A DNA stretch of 64,000 nt from Burkholderiaceae bacterium (GCA_018402635.1 JAGYIP010000004.1:62001-126000); one strand, 5' to 3'. Shown: positions 16,499-25,411, counted from the stretch's first letter. The notes: generated from the letters alone by a model not told the origin. Numbers and translations: made by a program.

Positions 16499-19102
16499 AT
16501 GCACGCCGTAGTGATTGGATCGGGCTTTGGAGGCCTGGCGGCTGCCCTTCGTCTTTGTTGCAAGGGCTACCGTGTAACCGTACTCGAGCGGCTTGAGGGC
16601 CCCGGGGGCAGGGCCTTTGTTTATAAACAGGACGGCTTCACCTATGACGCGGGGCCCACCATTATTACGGCCCCCTTTCTTTTTGAAGAGCTCTGGGCCT
16701 TGTGTGGAAGGCGGTTTTCAGACGATGTCGACCTTCGGCCCATGTGGCCGTTCTACCGTATTCGGTTTGATGACGGCAGCCACTTTGACTACTTTGGCGA
16801 GACCGAAGCCATGCGCCGGGAAATTACCAGGCTTGTCGGGGCCTCGGAAGTGGCAGGCTACGACGCCTTCATGCGCGAGGCCATGGTCTGCCTGAAGCTC
16901 GGCTACGAAGAACTCGGTACAACGTCCTTTGTAAGCCTTGTGGACCTTATTGCAGCCATGCCCTCAATGGTGCGTATGCAGGCCTGGAACACCATCTACA
17001 GCATGGCTCAGCGTCATTTTAAGAACGACAAACTGCGCCAGGTTTTTAGCTTTCATCCGCTTCTTATTGGTGGCAATCCGTTTGCGGTTACCCAGGTCTA
17101 CAGCCTCATCCCAGCCCTTGAGCGGGAGTACGGGGTGCATTCGGCCATGGGCGGTACGGGCGCCATTGTGCAGGCCCTTGCCCGCCTGCTTGAAGACCAG
17201 GGCGCAGCCATTCGCTACCAGGCCGAGGTGAGTCGTATTCTTTTAGAAGGCCGGCGTGCCGTGGGCGTGGAATTGGCCGATGGCGAGCAGATTCGCGCCG
17301 ACATTGTGGTCTCGAATGCCGATGCGGCCAACACCTATCGCAAGCTTTTACCCAATGCTGCGCGTCGTGTCTGGACAGACGCCAAGGTAGAGCGGGCCGC
17401 CTATTCCATGGGTCTTTTTGTCTGGTACTTCGGCACCCGGCGTCGTTACGAAGACATTCCGCATCACATGATTCTTCTAGGGCCCCGCTACAAGGGGCTG
17501 CTGCAAGATATCTTCAAGCATAAGTTGCTTAGCAAAGACTTCAGCCTGTATCTGCATCGGCCAACGGCCACCGACCCCGCGCTCGCCCCCGAGGGCTGCG
17601 ACACGTTTTATGTTCTGTCGCCCGTGCCGCATCTTGATGCCGATGTCGACTGGGTGCAGACCGCCGAGCCCTACAGGCAGGCCATTGCCGCCTACCTTGA
17701 GCAGTCGGTGTTGCCAGGGCTTTCGGCCGAGGTCTGCAGCTCGAAGATCATGACCCCACTCGATTTTGAGTCTAGGCTCTGGGCCTATAAGGGCGCGGCC
17801 TTTGGAATGGAGCCAAGGCTGACGCAAAGCGCATGGTTTCGGCCGCACAACCAGAATGAAGACATTGAGGCTCTGTACATGGTGGGGGCAGGCACGCATC
17901 CAGGCGCAGGCGTGCCCGGCGTTCTTAGCTCGGCCAAGGCCTTTGATAGCCTTATTAAGCCCGTGGGTCGGCCCAGCAACGGCAGGCGTCATTCTGCGCC
18001 CTGGGTCTTGCCCACTCCCACGCCCACTCCCACTGCGGCGTCACAGCCCCAGGCCCAGACGCACCACGCACGGGTGTCGGAAGAAGAATTGATGCGTGGT
18101 GGGTCGAAGTCTTTCTTTGCGGCCTCAAGGCTTTTGCCCAAAACAGTTCGCAATGCCGCAGTCGATCTCTATGCCTACTGCCGCGTGGCCGACGATCGGG
18201 TGGATGAATCCATGGCAAGCACGCAGGTTATGCAAGAACTGCATAGTCGGCTAAACACCATTTACACAGCCCAGTCGCCAGCAGACCTACCGATGGTGGA
18301 CAAGGCGTTCTGGCGTGTGGTGAGTTGCTACAAAATTCCCAAGGCTGTTCCTCTGGCGCTGCTTGAGGGCTTTGAATGGGACGCCCAGGGCCGCGTCTAC
18401 GAGACCCTTGAGGATGTCTTTGACTACAGCGCGCGGGTGGCAGGCACCGTGGGCGCCATGATGGCCCTTGTTATGGGCGTGCGTGAGGCGCGCCCAATGG
18501 CCCGAGCCTGCGAGCTGGGTGTGGCCATGCAGCTCACCAACATTGCACGCGATGTTGGTGAAGACGCCCGCATGGGACGGCTCTACCTTCCGCGCCAGTG
18601 GATGCGTGAAGAGGGCATGGATCCGCAGGCCTGGCTGGCTGCGCCTTGCTTTACCCCGGCGCTGGCCCGCGTGGTCGAAAGGCTTTTGCAAGAGGCCGAT
18701 GGCTTGTATAAGCGCGCTGAAGAGGGTGTGGGCTTTTTGCCCCGGGCATGCAGGCCGGCCATTATGGCGGCCCGCCATATTTATTGCGACATAGGCCGCG
18801 AAATTGGCAAGGCAGGTTTTAACTCCATCGATCAGCGTGCCGTTGTCAGTTCGTCAAGAAAAATTCAACACCTCTTACACTGCCTTCCTGCGGCCCTTAT
18901 GGCGCCACGTATGCCGCGCGGCCATAAGCCTCTTGCTGCAATTGCCTTTCTTGTGGAGGCCTCGGGCATTTCGATGCGCAGCCGACCTCCGCGCACGGTG
19001 GCCGAGAAGGCAGGCTGGATGGTGGATTTATTTCTTACCCTTGCCGAGCGTGAACGCCAGGAGCGACACGAAGGCGGTCAACCACTCACTGGAGGACGAT
19101 GA
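16499..19102 (+). CDS. crtI-crtB: Fused phytoene desaturase-phytoene synthase (CrtI-CrtB)
   Basis: One uninterrupted 867-codon frame. Residues 1 to ~490 are CrtI: VVIGSGFGGLAAALRL (FAD motif), TYDAGPTIITAP and the C-terminal FAD motif YMVGAGTHPGAGVPGVLSSA. A Pro/Thr linker (PTPTPTPTAASQPQAQ) follows. Residues ~525-865 are CrtB with both Asp-rich motifs (YCRVADDRVDE and NIARDVGEDARMGRLYLP). CrtB condenses two geranylgeranyl diphosphates to phytoene and CrtI desaturates it, so the fusion joins consecutive steps. In purple bacteria these are normally separate, often overlapping genes. The repetitive linker DNA (CCCACTCCCACG...) suggests an earlier stop/start junction was bridged. Shine-Dalgarno AAAGGA before the ATG. 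Confidence 0.95.
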   Translation: MHAVVIGSGFGGLAAALRLCCKGYRVTVLERLEGPGGRAFVYKQDGFTYDAGPTIITAPFLFEELWALCGRRFSDDVDLRPMWPFYRIRFDDGSHFDYFGETEAMRREITRLVGASEVAGYDAFMREAMVCLKLGYEELGTTSFVSLVDLIAAMPSMVRMQAWNTIYSMAQRHFKNDKLRQVFSFHPLLIGGNPFAVTQVYSLIPALEREYGVHSAMGGTGAIVQALARLLEDQGAAIRYQAEVSRILLEGRRAVGVELADGEQIRADIVVSNADAANTYRKLLPNAARRVWTDAKVERAAYSMGLFVWYFGTRRRYEDIPHHMILLGPRYKGLLQDIFKHKLLSKDFSLYLHRPTATDPALAPEGCDTFYVLSPVPHLDADVDWVQTAEPYRQAIAAYLEQSVLPGLSAEVCSSKIMTPLDFESRLWAYKGAAFGMEPRLTQSAWFRPHNQNEDIEALYMVGAGTHPGAGVPGVLSSAKAFDSLIKPVGRPSNGRRHSAPWVLPTPTPTPTAASQPQAQTHHARVSEEELMRGGSKSFFAASRLLPKTVRNAAVDLYAYCRVADDRVDESMASTQVMQELHSRLNTIYTAQSPADLPMVDKAFWRVVSCYKIPKAVPLALLEGFEWDAQGRVYETLEDVFDYSARVAGTVGAMMALVMGVREARPMARACELGVAMQLTNIARDVGEDARMGRLYLPRQWMREEGMDPQAWLAAPCFTPALARVVERLLQEADGLYKRAEEGVGFLPRACRPAIMAARHIYCDIGREIGKAGFNSIDQRAVVSSSRKIQHLLHCLPAALMAPRMPRGHKPLAAIAFLVEASGISMRSRPPRTVAEKAGWMVDLFLTLAERERQERHEGGQPLTGGR

Positions 19103-19488
19103 TGAAAACACTTCTTATTTTTCCCCCCGCAGCAATGGGTTCTGGGCTTTCAAACTTGCTCTATAAGCCACGGCCTGAGTTAAGGCGCATCATCATGTCC
19201 TTGGGCTTTTTTGTTGGCCTGGCTATTGCGGGCAGTGCCCTTGCAGGCCCGAAGGCAGCCCACTGCAACGCCATTGAAGAGGACGATCAGCGGGCGCTTT
19301 GCAAGGCCTTAGCTACAAAAAGTGGCTTCTTTTGTTCGGCCATTGAAGATGAAAACCTCAAGGCAAACTGCTGGTCGCAGGCAAGTCGCGGAGCCTCGCA
19401 CTGCAAGATGGCGGTCTACGACACCGACTACCCGGTGATTGACCAGGTTCTAATGACCCAGTGCAAGGAACTCTCGCGCAAGTATTAA
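19099..19488 (+). CDS. Small exported Cys-containing protein downstream of crtI-crtB
   Basis: Not recognised. The ATGATG at 19099 overlaps the crtI-crtB stop and follows GGAGGA, so translation is coupled to the carotenoid gene. The first ~30 residues look non-conserved; a signal peptide (MSLGFFVGLAIAGSALA|GP) starts at an internal ATG at 19195, which may be the true start. The mature part (~80 aa) contains four spaced motifs with Cys (AHCNAIEE, ALCKALA, FFCSAIED, ANCWSQ, then SHCK, TQCK), six cysteines in all, which suggests three disulfides in the periplasm. No haem motif. Location implies a link to the carotenoid or photosystem genes, but no function can be given. Confidence 0.72.
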   Translation: MMKTLLIFPPAAMGSGLSNLLYKPRPELRRIIMSLGFFVGLAIAGSALAGPKAAHCNAIEEDDQRALCKALATKSGFFCSAIEDENLKANCWSQASRGASHCKMAVYDTDYPVIDQVLMTQCKELSRKY

Positions 19489-19490
19489 CC

Positions 19491-20490
19491 TTAGGTTCGT
19501 CGGGGCATACGCCAGGGAAGCATCAGCCGAACAAGTTTTGATCGAACCCGTGGCAAGAAAAGTGTCTCGTGCATGGCATTTACCTCTTGCCCTAAAAGCG
19601 TCTGACGCACCACAGAGCGCATGTAAAACGGTGTGTCCTCAAGGGTCTGCAGAAGGCTTGCTGCCGGGGCCTTTGGGTCCGACCGTATTGAACGGCCAAC
19701 ACCCCAGATGCCTTTTGTTAAGGACTGGCGTGGATCAAGCTCGAAGGGCTCGACCTCGCCATTTGTTTTGAACCTTGCAGTAATAAGCCGGGAGCTCTGG
19801 TCGTTGGAATAGTGCACGGTGCGGTCGTGCAACTGGTTGAACTCGGCGGCTCGCGCCGATGGCGTGGCCTGTCGATCGCGGACATCGTAAATAACGGCTG
19901 TGCTTCCATCACGTAAAAGCGCTCGCGACCAGTCCCATTCATGAAAGGGAACCTCGATGGGCTCATCGCCCTCGTTGGAGTCCAGATAGGCATGGCCCGA
20001 CCATTTCAGACCCGGCAGGGGAAGTCCACCTCGATACGGGCCGAGGGCGCAAGCGGCCCCCAACGGTGCCTGCCTTGGGCATCGATGACCTGCTGGTAAT
20101 GAAAGAACTGATTGGCCCGAATTCGCATCTGGCCCTTGACCTTCATAGGAACGGGTACAGACCATTCGTTAATGTCAATAACCAGCTCATCACCCGTCCA
20201 GCGCAGCTGGCTTGGGCCCACGGTGAACTCGGTGCTTGAGCGGTGCAGAAAACGCCTGCCGCGCTCGGTCATGGTCCAGCGTTTTTTTCCTTTGGAATAA
20301 AGCGCCAGGTTAATGCAGACATGGTTCTCGGGGTCACTGGTCTGAGGCTGCGCCCTTGCCCAGTGGTAGTAGCTTGAAAAGACACTGCCCACAAAGGCAA
20401 TCATGGTGATGCCATGTTCGCCGTCGTCGCTTAGTCCATCGACATACCACCAGAGATAACCACCCGCTGGGACCTTCTGGTCGAATCGAG
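19491..20490 (-). pseudogene. crtC: Carotenoid 1,2-hydratase CrtC, split by a frameshift
   Basis: CrtC adds water to the psi end of neurosporene-type carotenoids. Two overlapping track ORFs hold one protein. The first runs from ~PRFDQKVPAGGYLWWYVDGL to SARIEVDFP, then leaves the family sequence and stops. The second resumes with LPGLKWSGHAYLDSNEGDEP and continues to the end. One base added to the CCCC run (plus-strand GGGG, 20018-20021) would join them exactly. The start is also unclear: the frame overlaps the crtD end and has no ATG/GTG/TTG near the first conserved residue; the nearest in-frame ATG is at 20632. This is either a real mutation, a sequencing error in a homopolymer, or frameshift-dependent expression. 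Gene order crtC-crtD-crtA is otherwise intact. Confidence 0.85.
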
Positions 20491-22032
20491 GTGTGCCATC
20501 AGGGCTGCGGCCGCCAGTCGGCCCGAGAGGCTGGCCATGGGAACCCCCGCTCCCGGGTGCACGCTGCCCCCCGCTAGAAAGAGCCCCGGCACTGGTGTTC
20601 GGTTCGTGGGCCTCTGAAAGGAGGACATCCATCCGTGGGGGGCCATTCCATAAAGAGCCCCCGCGGAGGCAGGAAACATCTGGTGAAAGTCTTGCGGTCG
20701 GCCAACCTGCACAGCCTGGGGCTCCACCGTAAGACCCACCTGTTGCAGCTGGGCCAAGACGCGTTTCTGACATACGCTGATTTCCTCTTCGAGAAGGGTC
20801 TGACGGTCTGCGCGTGCGGGCGCGTTGATAAGCATAAAGAGTCGCTCTGCCTCGGGCTTGGCCGCATGCACAGGCCTGTCTTCATGGTCTTGTGCCTGTG
20901 GCTGTTCGGCCGCGCTGGAGCTGGCCGGCCCAAAAGGCCCGCGGTCGTGGGCGCAGATGTAGACCGTGGGTCGGGCTGGCAGCCTGCCTTGGGAAAAGAC
21001 AGACTGAAACTCGTCTTCGTAGGGTGTCTTCTGAAAGACAACATTGTGGAAGTCCAAGGCCATGCCTTGGGTGCGGGCCACCATGGAAAAGGTAAGGGCC
21101 GACAAGGACCTTGGGTAGAGCCCTTCGGTGTTTGGCACGGCCGCCTTTGCTGGACTTCCCAGTAGACCCTGATGCAGGGCGGCCGCCTCGCCGTTGAAAA
21201 TTACGGCATCGGCCAAGAGCCTTTGGCCGTTGCTAAGCTCTACGCCCTTCGCACGTCCTTGCTCGATAAGAATTTCGTTTACCTGTGCATTGCATTGAAT
21301 GTCTACACCAAGCTTTTGCGCAGCCCGCGCAAGCCCCAGGGCCAGGGCCTTGATGCCGCCGCGTGCGGCCCAGACCCCACGCTGCTCGACATAGGCAATA
21401 AGCATAAGCGTGGCCGGTGCCTGCCATGGCGAGCCCCCGCAGTAAGTGGCATAGCGGGCAAAGAGTTGTCGAAGCCGCGGGTCGTGAAAGTATCGGCCCA
21501 GACTTTTCCAAAGGCTTGCAAAAGGCCCAAGTCCTGCCAAGAGGCTTAGGCCACGAAGGCCAATGTCTTGGCTCATAGAGCTCATGGTGGGGCGCTCGGC
21601 GCGAATGTAGGCAGCCTCAAGGGCATGGTAGACACGCCGGGCCTCTTGGCTAAAGGCTCGAAAACGAACGGCCTCTGCGAGGCCTGAGAATTCTGCAATG
21701 GCATCGGCCGATGCGGCCTCCTCGGCAAAGAGGTCGAGCCGCTCCTCGGCTGACCAGGCATGGCGGGCGATGACGGGCAGGGCCTTGAGTTCAACAAAAT
21801 CTTCAAGCCTTAGGCCTGCACCGCCAAGCAGGTCTTCAAAGACCCAGCGCATCGTGATGACGGTGGGTCCTGAGTCCATGGCCTGACCGGCAACAACTTT
21901 CTGATGGTTTTTACCCCCAACCTGCGCATCCTTTTCAAGCAGGCTGACGCGTACCCCTTGGCTGGCAAGGTCGATGGCAGCGGCAAGGCCGGCCATGCCT
22001 GCGCCCACAATCACAACCCGGCGTTCAGCCAT
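20431..22032 (-). CDS. crtD: Methoxyneurosporene/hydroxyneurosporene desaturase CrtD
   Basis: CrtI-family FAD-dependent desaturase that introduces the C3,4 double bond after hydration and methylation. The ATG at 22032 gives MAERRVVIVGAGMAGLAAAI, the FAD-binding motif; it overlaps the crtA stop, so the two are coupled, and the track start at 22275 adds 81 non-family residues. The C-terminus has LFLAGGSVHPGAGVPMASLSG and ends GGMSMD. An Ala/Gln/Glu-rich insertion (SSSAAEQPQAQDHEDRP) near residue 380 is unusual for the family. The last ~60 bases overlap the crtC frame. Confidence 0.94.
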   Translation of the reverse strand: MAERRVVIVGAGMAGLAAAIDLASQGVRVSLLEKDAQVGGKNHQKVVAGQAMDSGPTVITMRWVFEDLLGGAGLRLEDFVELKALPVIARHAWSAEERLDLFAEEAASADAIAEFSGLAEAVRFRAFSQEARRVYHALEAAYIRAERPTMSSMSQDIGLRGLSLLAGLGPFASLWKSLGRYFHDPRLRQLFARYATYCGGSPWQAPATLMLIAYVEQRGVWAARGGIKALALGLARAAQKLGVDIQCNAQVNEILIEQGRAKGVELSNGQRLLADAVIFNGEAAALHQGLLGSPAKAAVPNTEGLYPRSLSALTFSMVARTQGMALDFHNVVFQKTPYEDEFQSVFSQGRLPARPTVYICAHDRGPFGPASSSAAEQPQAQDHEDRPVHAAKPEAERLFMLINAPARADRQTLLEEEISVCQKRVLAQLQQVGLTVEPQAVQVGRPQDFHQMFPASAGALYGMAPHGWMSSFQRPTNRTPVPGLFLAGGSVHPGAGVPMASLSGRLAAAALMAHLDSTRRSQRVVISGGMSMD

Positions 22033-22822
22033 TGTTGGATGCCTGCTGAAGGTGGGCCTGACCCAGGCCGGGCTGCTTGAGAAAGCGCTGACCCTGCCAC
22101 TGGCCTTCGAGCCGCAAAGGATGGAATCGAACGAACATGGACTCGGAGAAAAACTTCTGGCCGTAGGCCGCCTCAATGGCGCGCTGATGGGCGCCACTGT
22201 GGGCATAGGCGTCCATGGCAGCCTGGTCCTTCCAAAGGCTGAATGTGGCCTGGCGCAAAAGCGGCGCCTCGCCAAGACCTACGGCAAGAAGGCAGCCCTG
22301 AGCCTTGGCGAGGTCGTCTTCGGCATCGGGGGATTGGGCCCAGAACCTGCGGGCCTTCAAGGGTCGAATGCTTGCTCGGGTAAGGGACGCAACCGAGCAT
22401 TCAAGGCCTGGCCTTGAAGCAAGCCTTGGGGCTTCATTTAATGCCTGCGCAAGCTCAACGGTATCAACTGGCTTTGCCTGAGCGGGTGGCTCGAGATGAA
22501 AGCCCGACCACTGGCCGCGGCAGGAGACTGGACTGAGCAGAGCAGCGAAGAACTCGTCGGAGCGATCCCTATAAGCCTTGACCTGCGGCGCGTTTTCTAA
22601 AAAGTTGTTGGCTGCCTCGGGGCTGCTAAATGCGGTGAAGAGGCCTTGATGGTCAAGACCGGGCTTGAGCCCAAAGCCGCCGTGCTCGCCGCTTCCCAAG
22701 ACTTTTTGAAAGACCAGGCCAGGCCAGGCGGCAGGCCCAAAGGCAGACTTCACCAGCCGAGAGACTGCCCAGCCCACGGCAGAGGGCCGAAGGCGCGACA
22801 GGACAACCACCACCGTGTGCAC
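22025..22822 (-). CDS. crtA: Spheroidene monooxygenase CrtA
   Basis: Oxygen-dependent monooxygenase that converts spheroidene to the keto-carotenoid spheroidenone, the end product under aerobic conditions. Typical stretches are GFGLKPGLDHQGLFTAFSS, LTRASIRPLKARRFWAQSP and ATFSLWKDQAAMDAYAHSG. It begins at GTG 22822, 5 bases after the ppsR stop, and ends inside the start of crtD. At 265 aa it is slightly longer than many homologues. With acsF it marks the cluster as belonging to an organism that makes pigment in air. Confidence 0.93.
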   Translation of the reverse strand: MHTVVVVLSRLRPSAVGWAVSRLVKSAFGPAAWPGLVFQKVLGSGEHGGFGLKPGLDHQGLFTAFSSPEAANNFLENAPQVKAYRDRSDEFFAALLSPVSCRGQWSGFHLEPPAQAKPVDTVELAQALNEAPRLASRPGLECSVASLTRASIRPLKARRFWAQSPDAEDDLAKAQGCLLAVGLGEAPLLRQATFSLWKDQAAMDAYAHSGAHQRAIEAAYGQKFFSESMFVRFHPLRLEGQWQGQRFLKQPGLGQAHLQQASNNG

Positions 22823-22827
22823 GGGGC

Positions 22828-24228
22828 TTAATCCTCGTCGGAGTCGGGCCCCTCGATGCCGTAGCGACGCAGCTTGACGTAGAGGCTCTGTCGAGAAAGA
22901 CCAAGCATGTCAGCAGCCGAGGCTCGGTTGTTTTTGGTGATTTTTAATGCGGCTTCGATGCAGAGTTTTTCAATGAGGTCGACCGTTTCGCCAACAATTT
23001 CGCGCAGCGGCATACGGCCCACAAGGCTGGTGAGGTCTTGGTTCGAGCGCGGCCGTGAGGCCTGGTCGAGCCTGCCCTCAAGCCGTCGGCCCACGTCGCG
23101 AATGACAAAGGCAAGAAAGGGCTGGTCGTCGCTTTCAACAGAGACCCCTGAAATTTCAACGGGCACCACAAGCCCGGCATGGCCGATGAGCTGGGTTGAG
23201 AAAAGCCTTACGGGCCCACCCTGTGAGAGGCTGTTGGTCATGACAAGAAGGTCGGTGTTGGCGCGTCCTAGCCAATGATTCAAAGGCTCGCCAATGACCT
23301 GGCCTGCATGCACCATTTGAATCATTTCAACAAAGGCGGGGTTGGCACTTCGAATAATGCCTTTGGTGTCGGTTAAGACCAGTCCATCGCTAAACTGACG
23401 CACGGCCTCAAGCAGTGCCGTGTCTTCGCCGGGATGCGGCTTTTCGGAATCGATGCGCACCATGAAGACCGTGTCGGACTCTTGCCGCAGGTAGCTCACT
23501 AGAACCCTGGCTGGGCCCTCGTGCTTAACAAACCGCAGAGTGACCTCGGCGGGCCTGCCTGAACTTGCAACCTGTTGAAGGGTGCTGTGCAAGGCCGAGG
23601 TTGCGCGGTCGGATAAGAAGGCCTCGATGGCCTCGCCAATAATGGACTGGCGGTCTTTTTGAAGGTACTGTCCGCCGGCACGGTTGGCTTCGATGATTTG
23701 ATGAGAACGTGCGCTGATAAGCAACACCGGGTCGTGGACGAGATCGAAGAGCATTCGAAACTGCCCCTCAACGCCGCGAAGTCGCAGGTAGTCGCGCTCC
23801 ATAAGCTGTTGGGCTTCCACCAGCCTTGCCTGCAGCGAGGCAACAGGCCGAAGGTCGCGACCAATGGCCACCATCTGCCCCTCTTTGCCGATGCGAACAA
23901 GGGAAAAGAGTATGGGTATTTCTTCGTCTTGCTCGCTGAGCTGATTAATGTGCCGCCAGCGGGCATCAGGCTTTCCAGCCTGTGCTTCGCGCAGCATTTC
24001 TTCAATTTTGGGGCGGCTCTCCGATGTAACTACGTTCGCCCAGGCCTTGCCAACCCAGCCCTGCGCGCGACTGGGCTGCCAGTCGTTGCTGCCTGTAATG
24101 GCCTGGCGAATCACGCCCTGGGAGTCGATAACTAAGGTAATGTCGGCAGCGGCTGTAACGAGTGCAGCACTCTCGTCAGCATCAAGGCCAGCAAGTCCCT
24201 TGCCTTTAGATTGTTCGTTGTAGCCCAA
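22828..24228 (-). CDS. ppsR: Photosynthesis gene repressor PpsR/CrtJ
   Basis: Transcription factor with an N-terminal PAS-like region (AALVTAAADITLVIDSQGVI), two further PAS domains (LFDLVHDPVLLISARSHQI; AVRQFSDGLVLTDTKGII) and a C-terminal FIS-type helix-turn-helix (NNRASAADMLGLSRQSLYVK). It represses bch, crt and puf/puc genes by binding TGT-N12-ACA. The only cysteine is in EKLCIEAALKI, next to the helix-turn-helix, matching C424 of the Rhodobacter sphaeroides protein; the partner C251 has no counterpart. The start is a TTG at 24228, the only candidate after the aerR stop 16 bases upstream. It lies between aerR and crtA. Confidence 0.95.
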   Translation of the reverse strand: MGYNEQSKGKGLAGLDADESAALVTAAADITLVIDSQGVIRQAITGSNDWQPSRAQGWVGKAWANVVTSESRPKIEEMLREAQAGKPDARWRHINQLSEQDEEIPILFSLVRIGKEGQMVAIGRDLRPVASLQARLVEAQQLMERDYLRLRGVEGQFRMLFDLVHDPVLLISARSHQIIEANRAGGQYLQKDRQSIIGEAIEAFLSDRATSALHSTLQQVASSGRPAEVTLRFVKHEGPARVLVSYLRQESDTVFMVRIDSEKPHPGEDTALLEAVRQFSDGLVLTDTKGIIRSANPAFVEMIQMVHAGQVIGEPLNHWLGRANTDLLVMTNSLSQGGPVRLFSTQLIGHAGLVVPVEISGVSVESDDQPFLAFVIRDVGRRLEGRLDQASRPRSNQDLTSLVGRMPLREIVGETVDLIEKLCIEAALKITKNNRASAADMLGLSRQSLYVKLRRYGIEGPDSDED

Positions 24229-24243
24229 GGCTCGTTGTCTTTG

Positions 24244-25278
24244 CTAGGAGTTGGTGGTTATTTTGGAGGGGCCGCTTTGGTTTAAACGGCTGCGAAGCAT
24301 TGAGACGGCTTTTTCAACGGCCAGATCGGCGTCACCCACAAGAAGGTCGGCCTTGGCCTGATCGGCGAGCTCTGGGAAAGCCACGAGGGCTGGCCCACCA
24401 AGCATGACGAGGGGAGTTTGTTTTAGTTTGATGTCGCGCAGCCTTTGTATGAAGCGCGCCACCCGGCTGATGTCCTTCTCGCTGGCAACCGACAGGCCTA
24501 CGACATCGGGTGAAAGCCGATGAATCTCGCCAAGCAGGTCGATCTCTGATTTCGATTCAAGCATGAAGCAGTCCCAGCCGCCTCGCGCAAAAAAACTGTT
24601 CACCATTTGCAGCCCGAGCCGGTGCTGGGAGCCGGGCAGGGTGGCCAGCGCAATGCTTGGAATGGGTTGGTCGGGCTCCAAGACGCAGGCCGCAGTTTGC
24701 GGGGCGGTTTTCTGAACTTCGAGCCGCAGGTCGTTAAGAATTTGTTGAAGCCGCCACAGCCCAATGGTGACCCCCGCAAAATCGCAGCGATCGGTCATCC
24801 ATCCTTCGCCCATGCACCGCGCTGCGGGCTGAATGAGGCCAAGCATAACGGCCTCCGGTGAAAGGTCTTCTTCGCGCCGCAGGTCGTGAATAAGCTGCCA
24901 ACAGCCGCCTGCATTGTTGTCCATGGCCATCTCGGCCAAGGTCTTGGCCGCTGCCTGCAGGTCAGGAAAGCGTGCGTCTGCCTCGGGGGGCTGGGTACCA
25001 AGGCTGCAGCCTTGTCTGGGCTTTACTCGGGCTAACGGGGCCTGGGTAGGGGTTTCCGATAAGACCAGCTGTGGAATAACCTGCTGGGTTAGTACCTCAA
25101 GCACAGCGCTGGCTTGCAGCTCTTCAGTGGCGGTCTCCTGATCACGGAGATACGACCGATGCAAATACTGCTCGTTCATGGCGACTCTCCCTGCAGCGCT
25201 TGCGCGGTAAGCGGCCTGGCCCGATGCGGGTGGTTCGCTTCCTTGCTTATCGATAGCTGCCTTAGTTTGCAAATTCAT
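24244..25278 (-). CDS. aerR: B12-binding antirepressor AerR/PpaA
   Basis: A cobalamin-binding protein that antagonises PpsR. The C-terminal half is a B12-binding Rossmann-type domain with GSQHRLGLQMVNSFF (the lower axial His in an xxHxxG setting), GLSVASEKDISRV and VMLGGPALVAF. Before it is the helical cap (EAVMLGLIQPAARCMGEGWMTDRCDFAG). There is no BLUF domain, so it is of the AerR/PpaA type and not AppA. The first ~80 residues are variable. Start uncertain: ATG 25278 (AAGAGG just upstream) or ATG 25293. It shares a divergent promoter with bchF and is followed by ppsR. Confidence 0.93.
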   Translation of the reverse strand: MNLQTKAAIDKQGSEPPASGQAAYRASAAGRVAMNEQYLHRSYLRDQETATEELQASAVLEVLTQQVIPQLVLSETPTQAPLARVKPRQGCSLGTQPPEADARFPDLQAAAKTLAEMAMDNNAGGCWQLIHDLRREEDLSPEAVMLGLIQPAARCMGEGWMTDRCDFAGVTIGLWRLQQILNDLRLEVQKTAPQTAACVLEPDQPIPSIALATLPGSQHRLGLQMVNSFFARGGWDCFMLESKSEIDLLGEIHRLSPDVVGLSVASEKDISRVARFIQRLRDIKLKQTPLVMLGGPALVAFPELADQAKADLLVGDADLAVEKAVSMLRSRLNQSGPSKITTNS

Positions 25279-25320
25279 GATCCTCTTGCCCATCGCCTTT
25301 GTCGAGAAGTTTTATCGAGG

Positions 25321-25411
25321 TTTTGTCTAGGACTATCCGTGACATCGTCAGGAATGTCAATTAAATTTGATGTCTCGTTTGGTTGACATTCTCTAGACCC
25401 GGGCCTAGAGT
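25321..25411. promoter_or_regulatory. Divergent aerR/bchF promoters with mirrored PpsR boxes
   Basis: Toward bchF: -35 TTGACA (25383-25388), 17-base spacer, -10 TAGAGT (25406-25411). A perfect TGT-N12-ACA (25371-25388) ends in that -35. Toward aerR: -35 TTGACA (25355-25360, minus strand), 17-base spacer, -10 GATAGT (25332-25337). A TGT-N12-ATG element (25355-25372, one half site imperfect) starts in that -35 and abuts the first box. PpsR bound here should block both promoters. Confidence 0.75.

Noticed and set aside
24244-25278. AppA-type blue-light sensor
   Set aside because: No BLUF domain at the N-terminus; only the B12-binding half is present, so AerR/PpaA fits.
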